Origin: Rehmannia glutinosa
Lineage: Eukaryota > Streptophyta > Magnoliopsida > Lamiales > Orobanchaceae
Assembly: GCA_016081115.2 (NCBI GenBank)
Contig: JABTTQ020002194.1
Location: forward strand, 417,037 to 481,036
Length of the DNA: 64,000 nt
Reading direction: 5' to 3'
The notes beneath the pieces were generated by a model. The model had not been told where the DNA came from and did not search any database. It saw only the letters and a program-made list of their open reading frames with translations. Below are positions 44,690-58,294 of this stretch, piece after piece (within the stretch, counting starts at the first letter, position 1; each line of letters begins with the position of its first letter). Made by a program: the position numbers and the translations under genes.

Positions 44690-46690
44690 AAATCAAGCTC
44701 GGATATCCCGGTGGTCCATCCGAATGAGAGCCAGGAGGTGGTGAGAAGTCGTGCCCTCATCAACAATGTGATCGCAAGGGCGCAGCTCCCAACTCGCAAG
44801 GTGATCTGCCTGGTCGATTCCCCTCTCTCGTGTATGTGGGAAATCGAGCATCAAGGTCCTCAAAGCATGTTCGAATGCGAATCGGGGTGTCTTAACTCCG
44901 ACAAGAGCCAAGGCCACCGGAAGTGATCGTGGTGACCACCGCCGCTGCGCCCAACTCGATCCAAATCAAGAGAAAAATACGGGCATGCCGCAGATCCCAT
45001 CTCAGCGCTAGAAGCTCGGCATGAAAGCTAGACACCGCCCGGAGAGAACAATGAAAAGCCAACATAAGTCCGCCCGAGTGATCTCGAATCAATCCCTCCG
45101 CCAAAGAATCAAAGTGTGCCGATCAAACGAACCATCCGTGTTTAGCTTGATCCGAGGAGACCGAGGGGCTCGCCAAATCACAATCCTCGGCCCACGTGGA
45201 ACTGTGGTGGAGCACTCCCCGCAAAACGCCAACAAAGAGGGAAGCATCCGGACCAATCGATGGGTTCGACGCCGACCGAAACAAGAATCCGGAGATCTTT
45301 GCTCCACCCGCCAAATAATGTGAGATGCCAAGAAAGGAAGGTGTCGATGCTTGACACTATTCCTTTCCGTCCCGGACAAACCATAAAATCAAGTAGGGAA
45401 CCAAGAGACTCAAGTGCCTCGTGTGTGATCCGTGTGTGCGATTCCTCCAAAATGAAAGGAACAATGTCATATCGGTGGTGTGTGGAAGTGGTGTGTCAAA
45501 CCAAGGAAGAAAGTGATTCCACACGGATCGAACAAGTATCATTCATCAAAAAGAGGTGAGGGATAGATTCGACACGAGGAGGAGATGAATGTGGATTATT
45601 CAAGCAACAACAAAGAACGTGAGGCAAGGGAAGTGCCACGTGCACGAAGCTTGATATCCACAGGAAGACGACACGAAGGAGACGCCAAAGGAATATAGAG
45701 ATAGTAGGAATAAGAGCATCGTTCCAAATGGCACCATACGAAGGTTACGAGCATTTCTACCCGGAGAGAATCCCCAAGCGGAAGACATAGAGAACCCACC
45801 ATGAGAGGTAAACATCCACCGCATGATATCCTCGGACCCCGTGAGAATCGGAACCCCGGATATATCCTCATGAGACTCTCAGGAAGCCCACATCTGGAGA
45901 CCAAGATCCGATACAATCTATCTCTATCCCACATACCATCGCGAATGAACCAATCAACCATCATATGACCCAACGGCCAATCTAAACAATGATCCGCAAG
46001 CGGCCGATGCCCAAACCAAGTATCATCCCTAAACCGACACACGGCTACCACCGCCAATAGACTAGAAAATCCGCTCCCGGGCTCGAATACCGATCCGCCT
46101 CAAGCGCCTCCACGATGACTATGATTATGTGTTACGAGAGGCTCTATAGGAGACCAAGCCCATTGTGACAAGATTTGCCGATCAAGAATTGAGCCCACAA
46201 CGAATGGCCCTCGCGTAACCTCCACCATAATTTGTAATCAAGGCGTCAAAGAATATCCGAAAGTCGGCGCAACCCACCCACACTCGTAAATAGGATGGCG
46301 ATAATATCCCAATCGATCCAATGAGTCTTCTTCTGTCCCGCATAGGATCCCCGGAAGAATCTAGCCATGATCTGCTCCAATGCCGCAGAATCTTGTCTTT
46401 GGCGGCCGCATGACCTGACCTAAAGAATATGCAACGGGGTGGCCATTAGCGTGCTCGAATAAGAGGAGCCTACCACCAAAGGAGAGATGTCTATGCGACC
46501 ACCCAAAGAAACTCTATCCAACATCCCTCGAATCACCGGGAGGAAGAGCTCTTTTCGTCATTCGCCCCTTGAACAAAGGGACACCCAAATAAGTCATCGG
46601 CAAGTCATCGCGAACAAAGCCTCAGCCACCATGAACCATGTGCTCCCGGCCAATGTAACGTGGGGCGAGAAAGAATCTACTTTTCCTGGA
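44690..46690 (-). pseudogene. LINE ORF2 C-terminus: zf-RVT region and RNase H
   Basis: Downstream of RT the frame is repeatedly broken. Recognisable pieces are LADHCLDWPLGHMMVDWFI at about 45960-46010 and an RNase H at 45170-44900: PRIKLNTDGSFD (catalytic Asp), then GLIRDHSGGLMLAFHCSLRA and SFHAELLALRWDLRHAR (catalytic Glu). The final ORF stretch ends near 44690. The last Asp/His part is degenerate. Confidence 0.75.
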
Positions 46691-48831
46691 CACCGACCGA
46701 TTGGCAGTAAGAGCGAGAATAGTGCTCCAGAAAGTGCCTCAACGTGACGAGGCCATCGTCAGACGCCCTAGTGAAGATAACAACATCATCAGCATAGACC
46801 AAATGAGTCACCGGAAAACCCCATCGCGTCCGATAAATCATATCCCGGTGTCGTCTAATAATGGAATCCAATCCCCGGGATAAATACTCCGCCGCCAGAA
46901 CAAACAAGGCAGGAGATAGAGGATCCCCCTGCCGCAGTCCCCGAGTCGAAGGAAAATATCCAGAAGGGATACCATTAACTAGAACAGAGGCGCAGTTGCT
47001 CAATACAATCGCCCACCATATCAATCCACCGAACGGGGAAGCCCATGTGAATCATAGCTGTATACAAGAAATCCCATTGCACCATATTATAAGCTTTAGC
47101 CATATCCAGCTTCATCACCACATTAGGAATCTCCGTGGCTAGGTTGATATCATGGATAAGCTCCTGCGCGAGTAATATGTTATCCGAGATGACACGACCG
47201 GGTGTGAAACCACTCTGATTCGGTGACACAATCAAAGGCAGAATCGAGACCAACCGCGCATTCATAATCTTAGAGATAATCTTATTCGTCACGTTGCATA
47301 GGCTAATCGGCCGAAACTCAGTCCATTTCTGAGGGTGAGGGACCTTCGGAATGAGAACTATAGATGTAGCCGTGAACGTGGGTGGCATGAGATTACTCGA
47401 GAAAAAGTCAACTACCGCATCCTCCACATCCGATCGATTTAAATCCCAACAAAGTCTTTGAAAGAACAATGATGAGAATCCATCGGCCCTGAAACACTGG
47501 GACGGATCAATCCCAAACACCGCATCGCGAACCTCCCGAGTTGTCGGATAAAGACAAAGTCCATCAAGATCAACGGAATCAGGAAGCCGGGGAAAGAACT
47601 CATCGACAGGGGGAGTCAGATACTCCAAGTCAGAAGTCAATAGAGACTGAAAGAACTGAACTGCCGACTTCCGAATCTCAGAATCCTGCGTGATCGTTAC
47701 CCCATCATCGTCGATCGAGTGGATCCTAGCGCGACACCTCTTCTGTTTAACAAATCCATGGAAAAACTTAGTGTTGCGCTCCCCCTCGACTGCCCACTTA
47801 ACCGCAGCTTTCTGGCGCCAAAATTCCTCCTCCATTTTCAAACGTAGTTCATACTCAGCCACACAACGATGTAGCTCAGCCCGATGAGTCGGAGATGGAT
47901 CACTATCATATACAGCCTGAGCCACTGAAACTACATCATCAGCTAGTCGGACCCGATCAAAAACATTACCAAACGTCTGGTAATTCCAAATCTTGAGTCT
48001 GCGCTTGACACTATTCAACTTGTGTTGCAAGCTCCTCATTCCAAAGCAACCAGTGGGATGCCCCCATGCTTCCTTGACAACCTGCAAAATAGTATGGTGA
48101 CGTATCCACATATGCTGAAATCGAAAGGAAGAACGAGGCACATGCGGTACCAAATGACAAGATATGAGTAAAAGAGCATGATCAGAGCGAACACGAGATA
48201 AATGCGTAACAATAGAAGAAGTAAACGTATCAGCCCAGTGTTCATTATACAAAGCCCTATCAAGTCTCTCCTGAAGCCCACCTCTAGCCCACGTAAAGAT
48301 AGGCCCCTCACACCCCGCATCAAATAACTCACAATCAGCAATCATGTAAGCGAAATCCAACATCTCATCCGACCTATTAGTAGTACCACCAATCCTCTCG
48401 TGATCATGCAAAAAGATATTAAAGTCACCACTAACAAGCCAAGGTAACCCCTCCGTACTAATTGCAATCTCACGCAAGGTGTCCCACAAATCAAATCTAG
48501 CTACTCTATCACATTTAGCATACACAAAAGTTAAATAAATAGGCTGAGACAACAAAGCAGATGTCAACCTACAATGTAATAGTTGTGCATGATCAACAAG
48601 AATGTCAAAATGTAAATGAGCAGCAGACATAATCCAAATATGATTAGAACAATTACTCAAGCCACTATCAAAGCCAAATCTACGACAATAGAAACTAAAC
48701 TCCGGCAAAGTCATAGGTTCTAAAAGCGCAACAAATGGCAATTTATAACGAGTAATTAACGCATGCAAGTGACGATGACTACCCGGATTAGCAATACCCC
48801 TCACATTCCACGTTAAGAAATTAATCGACAT
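46677..48831 (-). pseudogene. LINE ORF2: endonuclease and reverse transcriptase
   Basis: Starts with ATG at 48831, only two bases after the ORF1 stop (TAATTATG), a layout used for termination-reinitiation. The AP-type endonuclease (about residues 1-230) has FLTWNVRGIANPGS, LVSGDFNIFLHDHERIGG and SDHALLLI. RT (about residues 480 to the end) has PKVPHPQKWTEFRPISLCNV, KLDMAKAYNMVQWDFLY, and after a frame change near 47000 RGLRQGDPLSPALFVLAAEY and the catalytic YADDVVIF. The KADG-type motif reads FRADGFSS. The frameshift at about 46975-47024 makes it non-functional; otherwise the 618-residue frame is long and well kept. Confidence 0.9.
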
Positions 48832-48833
48832 AA

Positions 48834-51670
48834 TTAACGAGTAGAATGAGAAGAGGATTTAGAAACACCTGATCGATTTTGGGGTCGTTGGCTCCCTCCT
48901 CCTTTGTAGAGAAAATTATGCACCAATTTGCCCGACTTTGTAGTCTTCTTTGACAATTTCGGAACTTTGTCAACCCCGGATTTTTTGATCTTATCCGACT
49001 GTCCATCACCTGCACAATTTCCATCCTTGTGCAATTTTGTGTCAATTTTTCCCTCATCAGAAATAATGAAATTAGCCTCATTGTCAATTTCTCCCTCATC
49101 AGAAATACTGAAATTATGGGGCACGCATGCTGATTCAAATGAGTAGCTTGGGCAACCAACTTGGTGGCCGGGATCTGCATTAGTGGGTCAAAGGGGTTGT
49201 GAGGGAATTGGGCTCGGACCCAGTAGCAGTAGAGGAGGATTGGGCCGGAGAACTGGAGAACAATTGGACCTCATTGAGGCAATAACGTTGGCCCATCGTC
49301 GCACGCAAGCCATCGTCCGTGTTGGGCGTGGCGACCGCTGCTGATGGAGATGTTGTGGTGGGACCAAGTTGAAGTTGAGGGCTGAATTATTAAAGGGAGA
49401 CAACAAAACATCTGGGCCCACCTCCTTGTTGAGTGCTGCGCATGAGGACGAAATGGGGTATGGGCCATTTTTATTTTTTGTGTCAAATTCCCAAGTGTGC
49501 ATGGCATCTTCCACCTTTATTGTGTGTTGCAGGGAATCATCCACCTTTTGTGCAAAGAGGGGTATAGGCGTGGGCCCATGTGAGTTCCCATTGAGGGGAT
49601 AATCAACGCCCAAGAGAACTTGGGGCGCCAATATGTGGACGGATGAGGCAGAGGAATGATGGTATGGTGGGGCCAAGCTAGATTTATTGGTTGAATAAGT
49701 CAAAGAAGACAAAAAAGCACCTGGGCCCACTCCATTAATGGGCGATGCAGATGATGGTGAGGAGGAAGAGTTGTGCTTGTCATCTACCACCTTTGTTGCA
49801 TGAAAATGAGTGGACGTGGGACCCAGCAAATTCCCATTATCAAGTTGGCCACTAAAATTCTCCAGATGTGCTGCAGGTTTCGAAAAAGCAGGTGGAATAT
49901 TTTCAGAAAATGCGCCACAGTTATCCCCTTTAAACACGCCTGCTGTCAAATCCATTAAAAAATCCGAGTTGTTAAAAATATTGTCTCCCACTATTTCAAC
50001 CATATTCAAATTTTGGGAGGAGGAACGATTTTGCCCATTTATAACCATATTATCTGACAAGATTTGGGGCCCACTAGAAATAATCTCCAAATGAGAAGAG
50101 TGGACTGTTTGCAAAATTAAGGGTGGATCCAAGGGAATATCTGCAAAGGGAATAAAAGCTCCATTTTCAAGGCCATTTCGATCGTTACAAGACGCATGCT
50201 CCTCCGCCAAGGTTGTCCTTTTAGAATAAAGAATATTAGAACACCGTTCTTTGTGGTCCAAACCGCCTCGGGCGCACTCTCAACCACCAGTTTATCTTTT
50301 TTTATTAGCAAAATCAATATTCATTTATTGGAATTCCCATTTACGAGACCTGGTTTCAAACACGAATTGTTGCCCATGTTAATGGCATTTCGACGCTTGC
50401 CATATCCTCGTTTCTAGCAATTGCCACATCGCTACCAGGTTTTTTCCACCGCTATGGGGTGACTCGATCGTCCAAATTCAGTGGATCATTACCCCGATTT
50501 GGGCCCTTGATTAATTGTGACAAGGTATCCAAAGGTCGAAAAACAAGATTTTCCAAGCTCAAAATCGATTAACGCCGAGCTTTCAAAGATTTGAATGACT
50601 ATCTTCAAAATAGGTATGTTTTGACTTCTTTGTTGATTTTAGAAACTCCTTAGAAACCAAATTCCGTTTCTTTTGGTCCTTTCTTTTTGACTGTATCCAA
50701 TCCTCGATTTTGAGCAAAATGATGCTTTGAGCACCACGAGTAGGATTAGAATTTTCCGCCCTCGGAAATCTTAGAATTATCCGTTGTACCCCTTGACTTT
50801 TCCATTTTTCCACTTAACCCTTCAAGTCGTATCCATCGAACCCGCTATGGGGTGTTGGGCGCCTAATGGTGGTGGTCGGCGGGTTATCTTCCCATTCATG
50901 TAAAGCATCCTCAATAGAGTGTCCAATATGCTTGCAATGAGTACAATAATCTGAATCCGTTCATAAATTATCTTTTGAGCGTGTGAAGTATCATCGAACT
51001 CAAGAACAATCTCTTCGATTCTCTCCTTCAATAAGTCCAGATTCAACACAAACCCGAGCCATAGATAATCGAGATCGAGATGTTGTCGGGAATCCACTTG
51101 AAGAGGTGTACTATAATCGTGCCGATAGCAATAGAGCATTATGATCAAAAAAATGTATGGTCAAGCCCTAGACGAATCCAAACCGGGCGCAAGAGGGGCT
51201 TCCGTTCTCGGATTAAACGATGGTGTCCACTTGAACACACGCATCGGGCAAAGTGCCCCAACGACCAAAGAGTGCCCATCCATAACTTATTAAAATCTTC
51301 CTCAAGTCGTAATTTGATGATAATATGTGAAGGGTTTGCAAAGCTCCGGAGTATGACCCTTCAAATTCAACGCAGATAACCCGGAATCAATTCCTTTGGA
51401 GTGAGGTATCGCGAATGAAAATTTTCCAATCAAGGTGAGTTTCCAAGACGCTGCAAGACGATCATTCTCCGAGGAAGAAAAACCAAGAACCTGCTTGCCA
51501 TCTCTAACCTGGCGGGTACCAACTGGAACGACTCTCTTGGGGTCGAAAGGAAGGTTAGAACGATTAGAACTAGAGGCAGTCACATTTGCATATGACCCAA
51601 GCTTTGGGGTTTGGTATTCCGGCGGACATGAGCTAAAATCTGCCATAAGTGGCGGAGGAAACCTGAGCAC
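48834..51670 (-). pseudogene. LINE ORF1 (DUF4283-like plus CCHC knuckle)
   Basis: The N-terminus (51302-51670) reads SSENDRLAASWKLTLIGKFS, the DUF4283-type RNA-binding region. A knuckle-like CTHCKHIGHSIE (last Cys lost) is at about 50905-50945. After frame changes, 49188-50261 is a low-complexity Ser/Asn-rich tail. The last segment (48834-49124) contains a short duplication (SDEGEIDNEANFIISDEGKI), encoded by a repeated unit of about 40 bp near 49040-49117. It ends two bases before ORF2. At least three frame breaks separate these parts. Confidence 0.75.
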
Positions 51671-51890
51671 AATAGAAGAAAACGAGAAAACACGGGTGAG
51701 AAAAAACGAGAAACGAAGACAAAATAAGAAAAATACGAAAAAAAAAAAGAATCTAAAACTCCCTCAGATTGAAAGAATCCTTGAACAATCCTTGCAAAAA
51801 CGAACCAAACGTGAAGAAAAGTGCATGTGTGTGTGCAAAAAGCATGTGTTAGTGTGTGAGAGAGGGCAGAGCATTTTTGCCCCTTCTTTC
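51671..51890 (-). other. LINE 5' untranslated region
   Basis: About 220 bases between the right duplication and the first ORF1 ATG. Rich in A and GA on the plus strand (T/C on the transcript strand). It contains a TGTGTGTG/GTGAGAGAG stretch near 51828-51868. Confidence 0.6.
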
Positions 51891-51980
51891 CATGGATATC
51901 CTTTGAGTGAAGTTATTTCACTTTTTAATCTTGTTCTTGTGATAGAAAATCTGTCAAATATATAATTTATTGAATTACTT

Positions 51981-52703
51981 ATTTTTGAGTCAAAATGAAG
52001 ATTCATTCATTAAACAGAAGAAACTTACAACTGATTTCAACATCAATGTAAAACAATTGCAAGCCCACAGATTATAGACCTATGCAGATCTAAAACAAAA
52101 CTTTAAATCTAAAGATCTAATGAATCTATAGATTCGTAACTTAAGAACGTAGGCGTTGGACAAAACACGACTCAACGAACTTGATCTCGTTTTTGTCGCA
52201 TATCATCAATTAAATGCACATCCGAGTCTTTTGAACAAAAGCCACACGTGGGACAAAAAAAGATCAGAAAAAGAAGAAGAAAATGCCACTTATTGGGACA
52301 AAAGCCACCTAATGGGGACAAGTAAAAACAACTACAAAGAAAATAGAAAGCCAAAAGACATGAAATTTTCCTCTCCCTCATATCCACGCCATAATCCATC
52401 CCCGCCAAAACCACCTCCAAACACCGCGCCACCACTCTCAAAAACTCCTAAACCCGCAAGCCAAGCTCGGAAGAACCGTACCACATGAGGAGGAGGAGCC
52501 ACCTGGAAAGTGAGGGGCTAGTGACCAGGAGACCATGGGGCTTTTGGTCTCCCGCCGCTAATGGTGAAGAGGAGGGGCAAGACTAAGATGATTATGTGTG
52601 AGAGGGAGGGAGGGGGGCGGCTGATTTGTGTGTTAATGTTTTGGGGGAGAGGAGAGAAGTAGAGAGAGAATTTTTGATGGATAGCCACAAACTATATATA
52701 AAT
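51981..52703 (-). mobile_element. 723-bp cDNA-like insertion with 20-bp target duplication
   Basis: TATAATTTATTGAATTACTT occurs at 51961-51980 and 52704-52723, exactly flanking the insert. On the minus strand the insert begins with a CT-rich leader (TTCTCTCTCTACTTCTCTCC), has an open stretch (52172-52441, MRVVARCLEVV...) and ends in CTTCATTTTGACTCAAAAAT, a short A-rich end. Long duplications and this form are typical of LINE-mediated retroposition, so it may be a processed copy of a host transcript or a SINE-like element. I do not recognise the source gene. Confidence 0.65.
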
Positions 52704-52723
52704 TATAATTTATTGAATTACTT

Positions 52724-55289
52724 AATTGACTTATGATGTCAGAATCTATTTCAACTTCCATTTGGTTATGAATTAAACAAAAAAATTAAGTCATGAGTTC
52801 AAAATTGTTGTTTCTTTTTCCAAACGATTGTGTTTGATTTTCTAGCATAGAAAACCTGTTTTGTCGACACATAATTCTAAGCATTGAGATCTAATTTCTA
52901 TAGATCGACATTGTTAAAGTGGGATTTATATATGTCAGGATTAGGCTGACAATATAAATTTCTCTAACTCTACAATCTACATTCTATTTTGCCAATTTTT
53001 CATTCGGGATGGTGTTCTACTTGTGTTGTTCTTGTTGGTACATTATTTTAAAATAGTTGTTTTTTATCACCAATGCACAATTATGTTGGATATGTTAGAT
53101 ATAGTTTTTTGTTGATTTCTTCCTAATGGTCATTTCCTTATTCAGTGAAGTACGTGATTAAGGATTAGAGATCCTAGATTATCTTGATAATATGCATAAC
53201 AAACAACGGTTTACTGAACAAGGAGATGCAATCACTTTTGATCAGAAGTTTGTTCAGGAGACCAATTATGCTTTTACATGCCTTTTGTGTATACTTGATG
53301 TAGGCATGACTACCGAACTTTTCAATAATGATAGGATTAATGTAATGGAGTTCTTTGAAGGTGTTGCTAGTAGAGATTGCCGAACTATAATAGAATATAC
53401 ACCGAGATTATCAAGGATATAGAATCGCCGCCCACAACCAAAGGCCTACATTCGTGTGAATATATAATCGCCATTTGCATTCATTCAAGTGTTGCATAAT
53501 CTTAAAAGAACCTTTGATGCGGCTTCTTGATTTTCGACATGCTTGCTAGTTGTAATACCAAACTTTACAACACAAGGGAAAATTTCTCAATAATCTCTTC
53601 ACTTTTATGGTGCATATGTCCATTAGTTAATTGCACTCACAGCAAAGTAGTATCGATATTATCCAAGTTCATCACTCACAATGTTTTGCCTTCGTGATGG
53701 TGACAATTTTTAGTCCTTGAGGTAGTCTCTTTGCTTAATTTTCGATGAAACGAAAACCTCGTGTTGAAATGGACACTTCTAAGCTTTAGCTCTTGAATGC
53801 ATCAGAACATATGACATATACTACTAGTCTTTCTAATTTTAGCTTCATCTTCAATATTAAGATGAGAAACAAAGAATTTCCAATTCTCACGCAGGACGTA
53901 AGTAATTCAAGTACATGCTTCTAATCATTTTTCGAATTGTTTGCTCTAAATTTACATGGAAAAAAAATAAGATTTGAGCATTTCTTCTTGTTGTTTTTTA
54001 CCTTTGATCAGTGCTGATTGATGCCAAGTATGAAGCATTGTTCCTAAAGAGGAGAAAATAATAACGGTTTTCTTCTTCTTTAGTGTATTTCCTCAAACTT
54101 TTGTTCTTAACTGTTCGTACATTCAACATGTCAACAAATTATGAAGGACAAGCTTAATATGAAGAGAATTTTGGCCTTGCAACTTCTGTAGATCTGCTTT
54201 CTGCTTCTTCAAGTGATCAAGGCAAGAATAAATCAACTATATTCCTGCCTGTTTGTACTAATTATTAATTAATGACATCTGCAATTATATAATATGAATG
54301 GTGGTGTTTCACAGAATGGTACAAAATCGTGTAGCACATTGTACTGGTTGTTCAACTTATTACAGGTATGTAAATTTAAAAATCTCTTAGATGAATCTAC
54401 GGTATGTGCTCAAGTGTTTGATCAATTGCCAATTAATCTTAGAGTTGCTCTGCTTTTATCTCATCAGCGTTTGATCAATTGTTTAAACCCTTTTTGCAAA
54501 AGGTATCCGTAAAAACGAACCGCACCGGAAATACAAGGTTACTAATATGAGTGTTTGCTAGCGTGTGTCTAACGCATTGTATTGCATCTCTGTTTGAGAA
54601 GTTGTTAGGTGATCACGCCCGAGGATGAAGTTGATGCGTGTACAATCGTTCGGATGACAAACATATCATAGAAGCAAGTATGATAAACCTATTCTTCATG
54701 TTGCCAATTCGGCAGATTTTTGTGGATATTGGGATACCTGAAAAAGTATGATAGGGCTCATTCTGGAATACAAGTGTTCGTGGAATGTATGTAATCTACA
54801 TATTTGTTGCATATGTAACTGAATTTGGAAGAAGGAAGTAAAATGGTTGGATTGATTTGAACAAAGGCAATGAATTTAGTCCCATATCAATCAGAACAGA
54901 AAATCTTTTTGATATTATTTTCAAGGGAATTAGAAGCTTCAGCTTCAGACTAATTAAAAAAAAAAACAATATGCTTTTGAAAATTGCAAAGCATCCTTGA
55001 GGTTTGTTCCCGTCTTACATTTTCCCTCTCCATAAGAAAAAACATTTCAAAAATCCTCCTGACATTTATAAAAATATTACGGTTATCCCCTTAAATTTAA
55101 CACATAATCAAACCTGAGAGGTATTTTGTAATTTTGAATCATCTATGAACTTTTTGTAAATTAAATTCTGGAACTAGATAAATAAACAGAATATTTATTA
55201 CATCAAAACAATCCCAAAGTTAGATATGCCTTAGGGAAAGGTATCTGGATTTGCACTATCAATGTATAATTGTGGTGTATAAAAGCTGG
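52724..55289. other. Intergenic region downstream of the AATF gene
   Basis: Mostly AT-rich non-coding. An ORF at 53160-53422 (plus) reads CLLCILDVGMTTELFNNDRI then NVMEFFEGV, faintly like the last residues of LRR receptor kinases, but too short to call. No RNA gene or element boundary seen. The final part (about 55000-55200) is AT-rich and may include the 3' UTR of the AATF gene. Confidence 0.4.
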
Positions 55290-56862
55290 TTATGCCCCTG
55301 AGGCGGATTTTTGGGTTTTAAGGCCAAACAAGTTTTCAAAGAGTTTCGAGGCCATAGGAGGGATGTCTGTTGGCCGAGGTGCCATGAAATTGACTATCTT
55401 TTCATGAACATTATACCTGCAGAATCATCTAAAGGGTCAAACAACTGCAAATAGAATGATTGGTACTTACTTAAGCCGTGAATATTACTATCAACATTGC
55501 AACTTACCGAATCTTGCGACTCTTTGAAGCACGACGGTCAACGATTTTTCTTTTCTTAGTTTGCAATCTTTTCAGAGCATAGAAAGCCGTTTCTGTAACA
55601 ATAAAAACATATCTCAATATTAACACATCATTTTCCTTTTTTTTCTTTTTTCTAGGAACATCTGATAAACATTTTTTCTTGTAAATAAAAATGTAACGAA
55701 GCTGCAGGCAGGACCACTAGAAAATTACCAGAAATTAAAAAACTTGTTTACTTGATGTAACAAGAGGTGATGAAAATATTAATTCCTACGTAGGTGGAAA
55801 ATCTGATAAACAGTTAAGAGTATGCTATAACTGCAATTTTAATGAAGAATTCTGAAAACCAGCCTCGCTCGGGTCACAGTCAAGAAAATACAGCAGAGAG
55901 CCAGAGAGTGTTACAGTACTAGCAGTTTTAGGGATGGGAGAAAGAATATGCTGTGACTATTCAGGTTGATGGCACTAACAGGCTACAATTTCAAACTCAC
56001 AAGACATATGAAATAAGGAAAACTTGAAAGGACTCAGAAAGTTGTCTTGCAGTAGTACAATGATTTCCAAACAAGAAAAAGTTCAGTTCCCAAACAGGAT
56101 AACAAACATAACAGCAAAAGGACCAAAGGAAAAACTGAATAAGCATGCAAATATGAAAAGCCTCCATGCAGGTTGTATCAAAATATAGGATGAACAATAG
56201 TGTTAAACATCCAATCCTAAGAAGCCATATTACTACTAACAATGGTCACTAGTGGTTAATCACACATGGTGACATGGCGTTGAGGAATTTTTTTCTGATT
56301 ATCCCATTCAGATTGTAGGTTTTGTTATCAATCCCAAAGCATTTTCAAAGCACTGTATCAGCTATTTACCTACAAGCCTCTGCTAGTTTTTTTGACCTAA
56401 AATAGAAAAAGGGTAACTTGTTTCATTTAAAGACCTAATATTGTTAACCTTTTTATCTTATCATACAACAATTGTATCCCATGATACAGGAAGAGTGTTA
56501 TCACTCTAGCAATTACACAAATCTGAAAACTTGACATGTAACAAGCAATGAGGCATATGATGCATGGAGATGTTCATATTATGTCTTCTTAGCATAGAAA
56601 TCAATACGCTAAACATAGAAGAATTTTACCAGATGATGATGGGTCAATCGTCTCGAAGAACTCTTTCAGTAATTGCTGGTAGAATTCCGAGTCATCCAGA
56701 AGTTCAGGGTCGCTATTTGCGTAAGTCTCCTGGTAAGTAGGTTAAAAAGTTGAGATACCAAGCATGACGACAAAACAACTTTCAGGGCAGGTTATGAGGA
56801 CTTCTTCAACTGGATAAGCTCTTAGTTCATTACTACAAGTTCTATTAATTTTCAACCAAGAG

Positions 56863-56918
<56 letters not shown>

Positions 56919-58237
56919 TATTCTCAACCGTAGAATAATGGAAATAAGAGGCCAACTGTCATACTACTGAACCAACATGCAACCGCTCGCTGCATTTGCG
57001 TAATTGTTGAAACTCATATCAGTTCTTTTATATGTCGCCTAGTTGCCATATTGAATTAATTCACGTGATGGGTCAATACGACAACCACTCAATGAATTAC
57101 TCATGATTCGAGATTATATTCTTTTCAGAGCATATAACCATCTCATGTAACCGGGTCAGTATGACAACTACTTGGTAAAAATTTACTCATTTGTATCAAC
57201 ATCCCTGAGAAAAACAACAGGATCTTCAGCAAAGGCCTAGTGGTGTTGACGGGATGAGATCTCCTGTTCCACTTTCCATTTTCCACTCCCTATTCCATAT
57301 ATATTGGATGAAAGACACCTGTACAAATTACAATTGTGACATCATCTTGTACACGTGTCATTAATCCAATGCAATGAAATAGGGAGTGAAACAGGGAAGT
57401 GGAATAGGAAATCTAAATCCGATGTTGACAGACTGATAATCTAAGGTGATCTAGAAATTTGTCTTATCCCCTCATAACCATAAAAATGAATTAAGATCTG
57501 GAATAAAATCACAATAAGCATATCAGCAGTAACAAATAGTACCTCTTGCTTGATATTCTCACTAGAATCTGGAACCTGATGAAACGCCAAAGCATATCAA
57601 AATATATACATATCCAGACAAAATTGTAAAGTAAAATAAGCACATATATCAATTGACCTAGGTGTTGATCCACACTCAAAACAAGGTAAGAATTAAATTC
57701 AAGCCTACATTTCCAAATACAGCAACAGCCGATCTATTCTGCTGCATCCCGCAATCATTTTACTTGGATCTCTCATATAAGCAGCCACTTGTTCACTTAT
57801 ACTCTGAAGAAGGATACATAGTCAGTTCCAGATAGTTGTAGATTATCACACCATAAGATTATTTTGGAAGTCTTAAAGGAAAACCTGATTAAAGGCACGC
57901 AATTTGTCTTTAATAGCAGCTGCACCAGTCGTCACCTGGGTTTTCCTCTGCCATTTATCAATTGATTTGTTCCTAAAAGAAGCCATTCTGCAACATAACA
58001 TGATTAACAATTAATTGGTCACAAACAATCACCTTGATCCCAGCAAAGGCAAAAGTGTAACATGACCCAAAGCAAACTCGAAAAGTAAACAATGTGCAAT
58101 TACAAGGCATTAAGGAATCCCCAACTAATGTATGGAACAGAACAAGAATAAAAATATATCGATGTTCGATTTGGTGGTCAGACAATTAAAGCAACAAAAG
58201 CAATCTAAACTTAATCTAAACTGTAGTTCGTAAAACA

Positions 58238-58294
<57 letters not shown>

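Larger units (their letters stand above)
44491..51890 (-). mobile_element. L1-type LINE, 7.4 kb, full length but decayed
   Basis: Minus-strand non-LTR retrotransposon. A short poly-A tail is seen as T residues at 44491-44496, continuous with the T-run of the duplication. The 13-14 bp duplication flanks both ends. Order from 51890 downward: 5' UTR, ORF1 with DUF4283-like domain and a CCHC knuckle, ORF2 with endonuclease, RT, zinc-knuckle region and RNase H. A C-terminal RNase H is a known feature of a plant L1 subgroup. Frames are broken in ORF1 and in the second half of ORF2. Confidence 0.9.

Noticed and set aside
53160..53422. Short ORF resembling an LRR receptor kinase C-terminus
   Set aside because: Only about 80 residues, no kinase motifs upstream, and the resemblance rests on a few residues.
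54960..55150. Possible second copy of the intron-2 MITE downstream of AATF
   Set aside because: Phrases such as CTTGAGGTTTGTTCC and TTTTGTAATTTTGAA are similar, but no paired ends or duplication could be seen.
56742..56927. ORF with a Ser-Leu and Thr-His dipeptide run
   Set aside because: Produced by the (GT)n(GA)n microsatellite.
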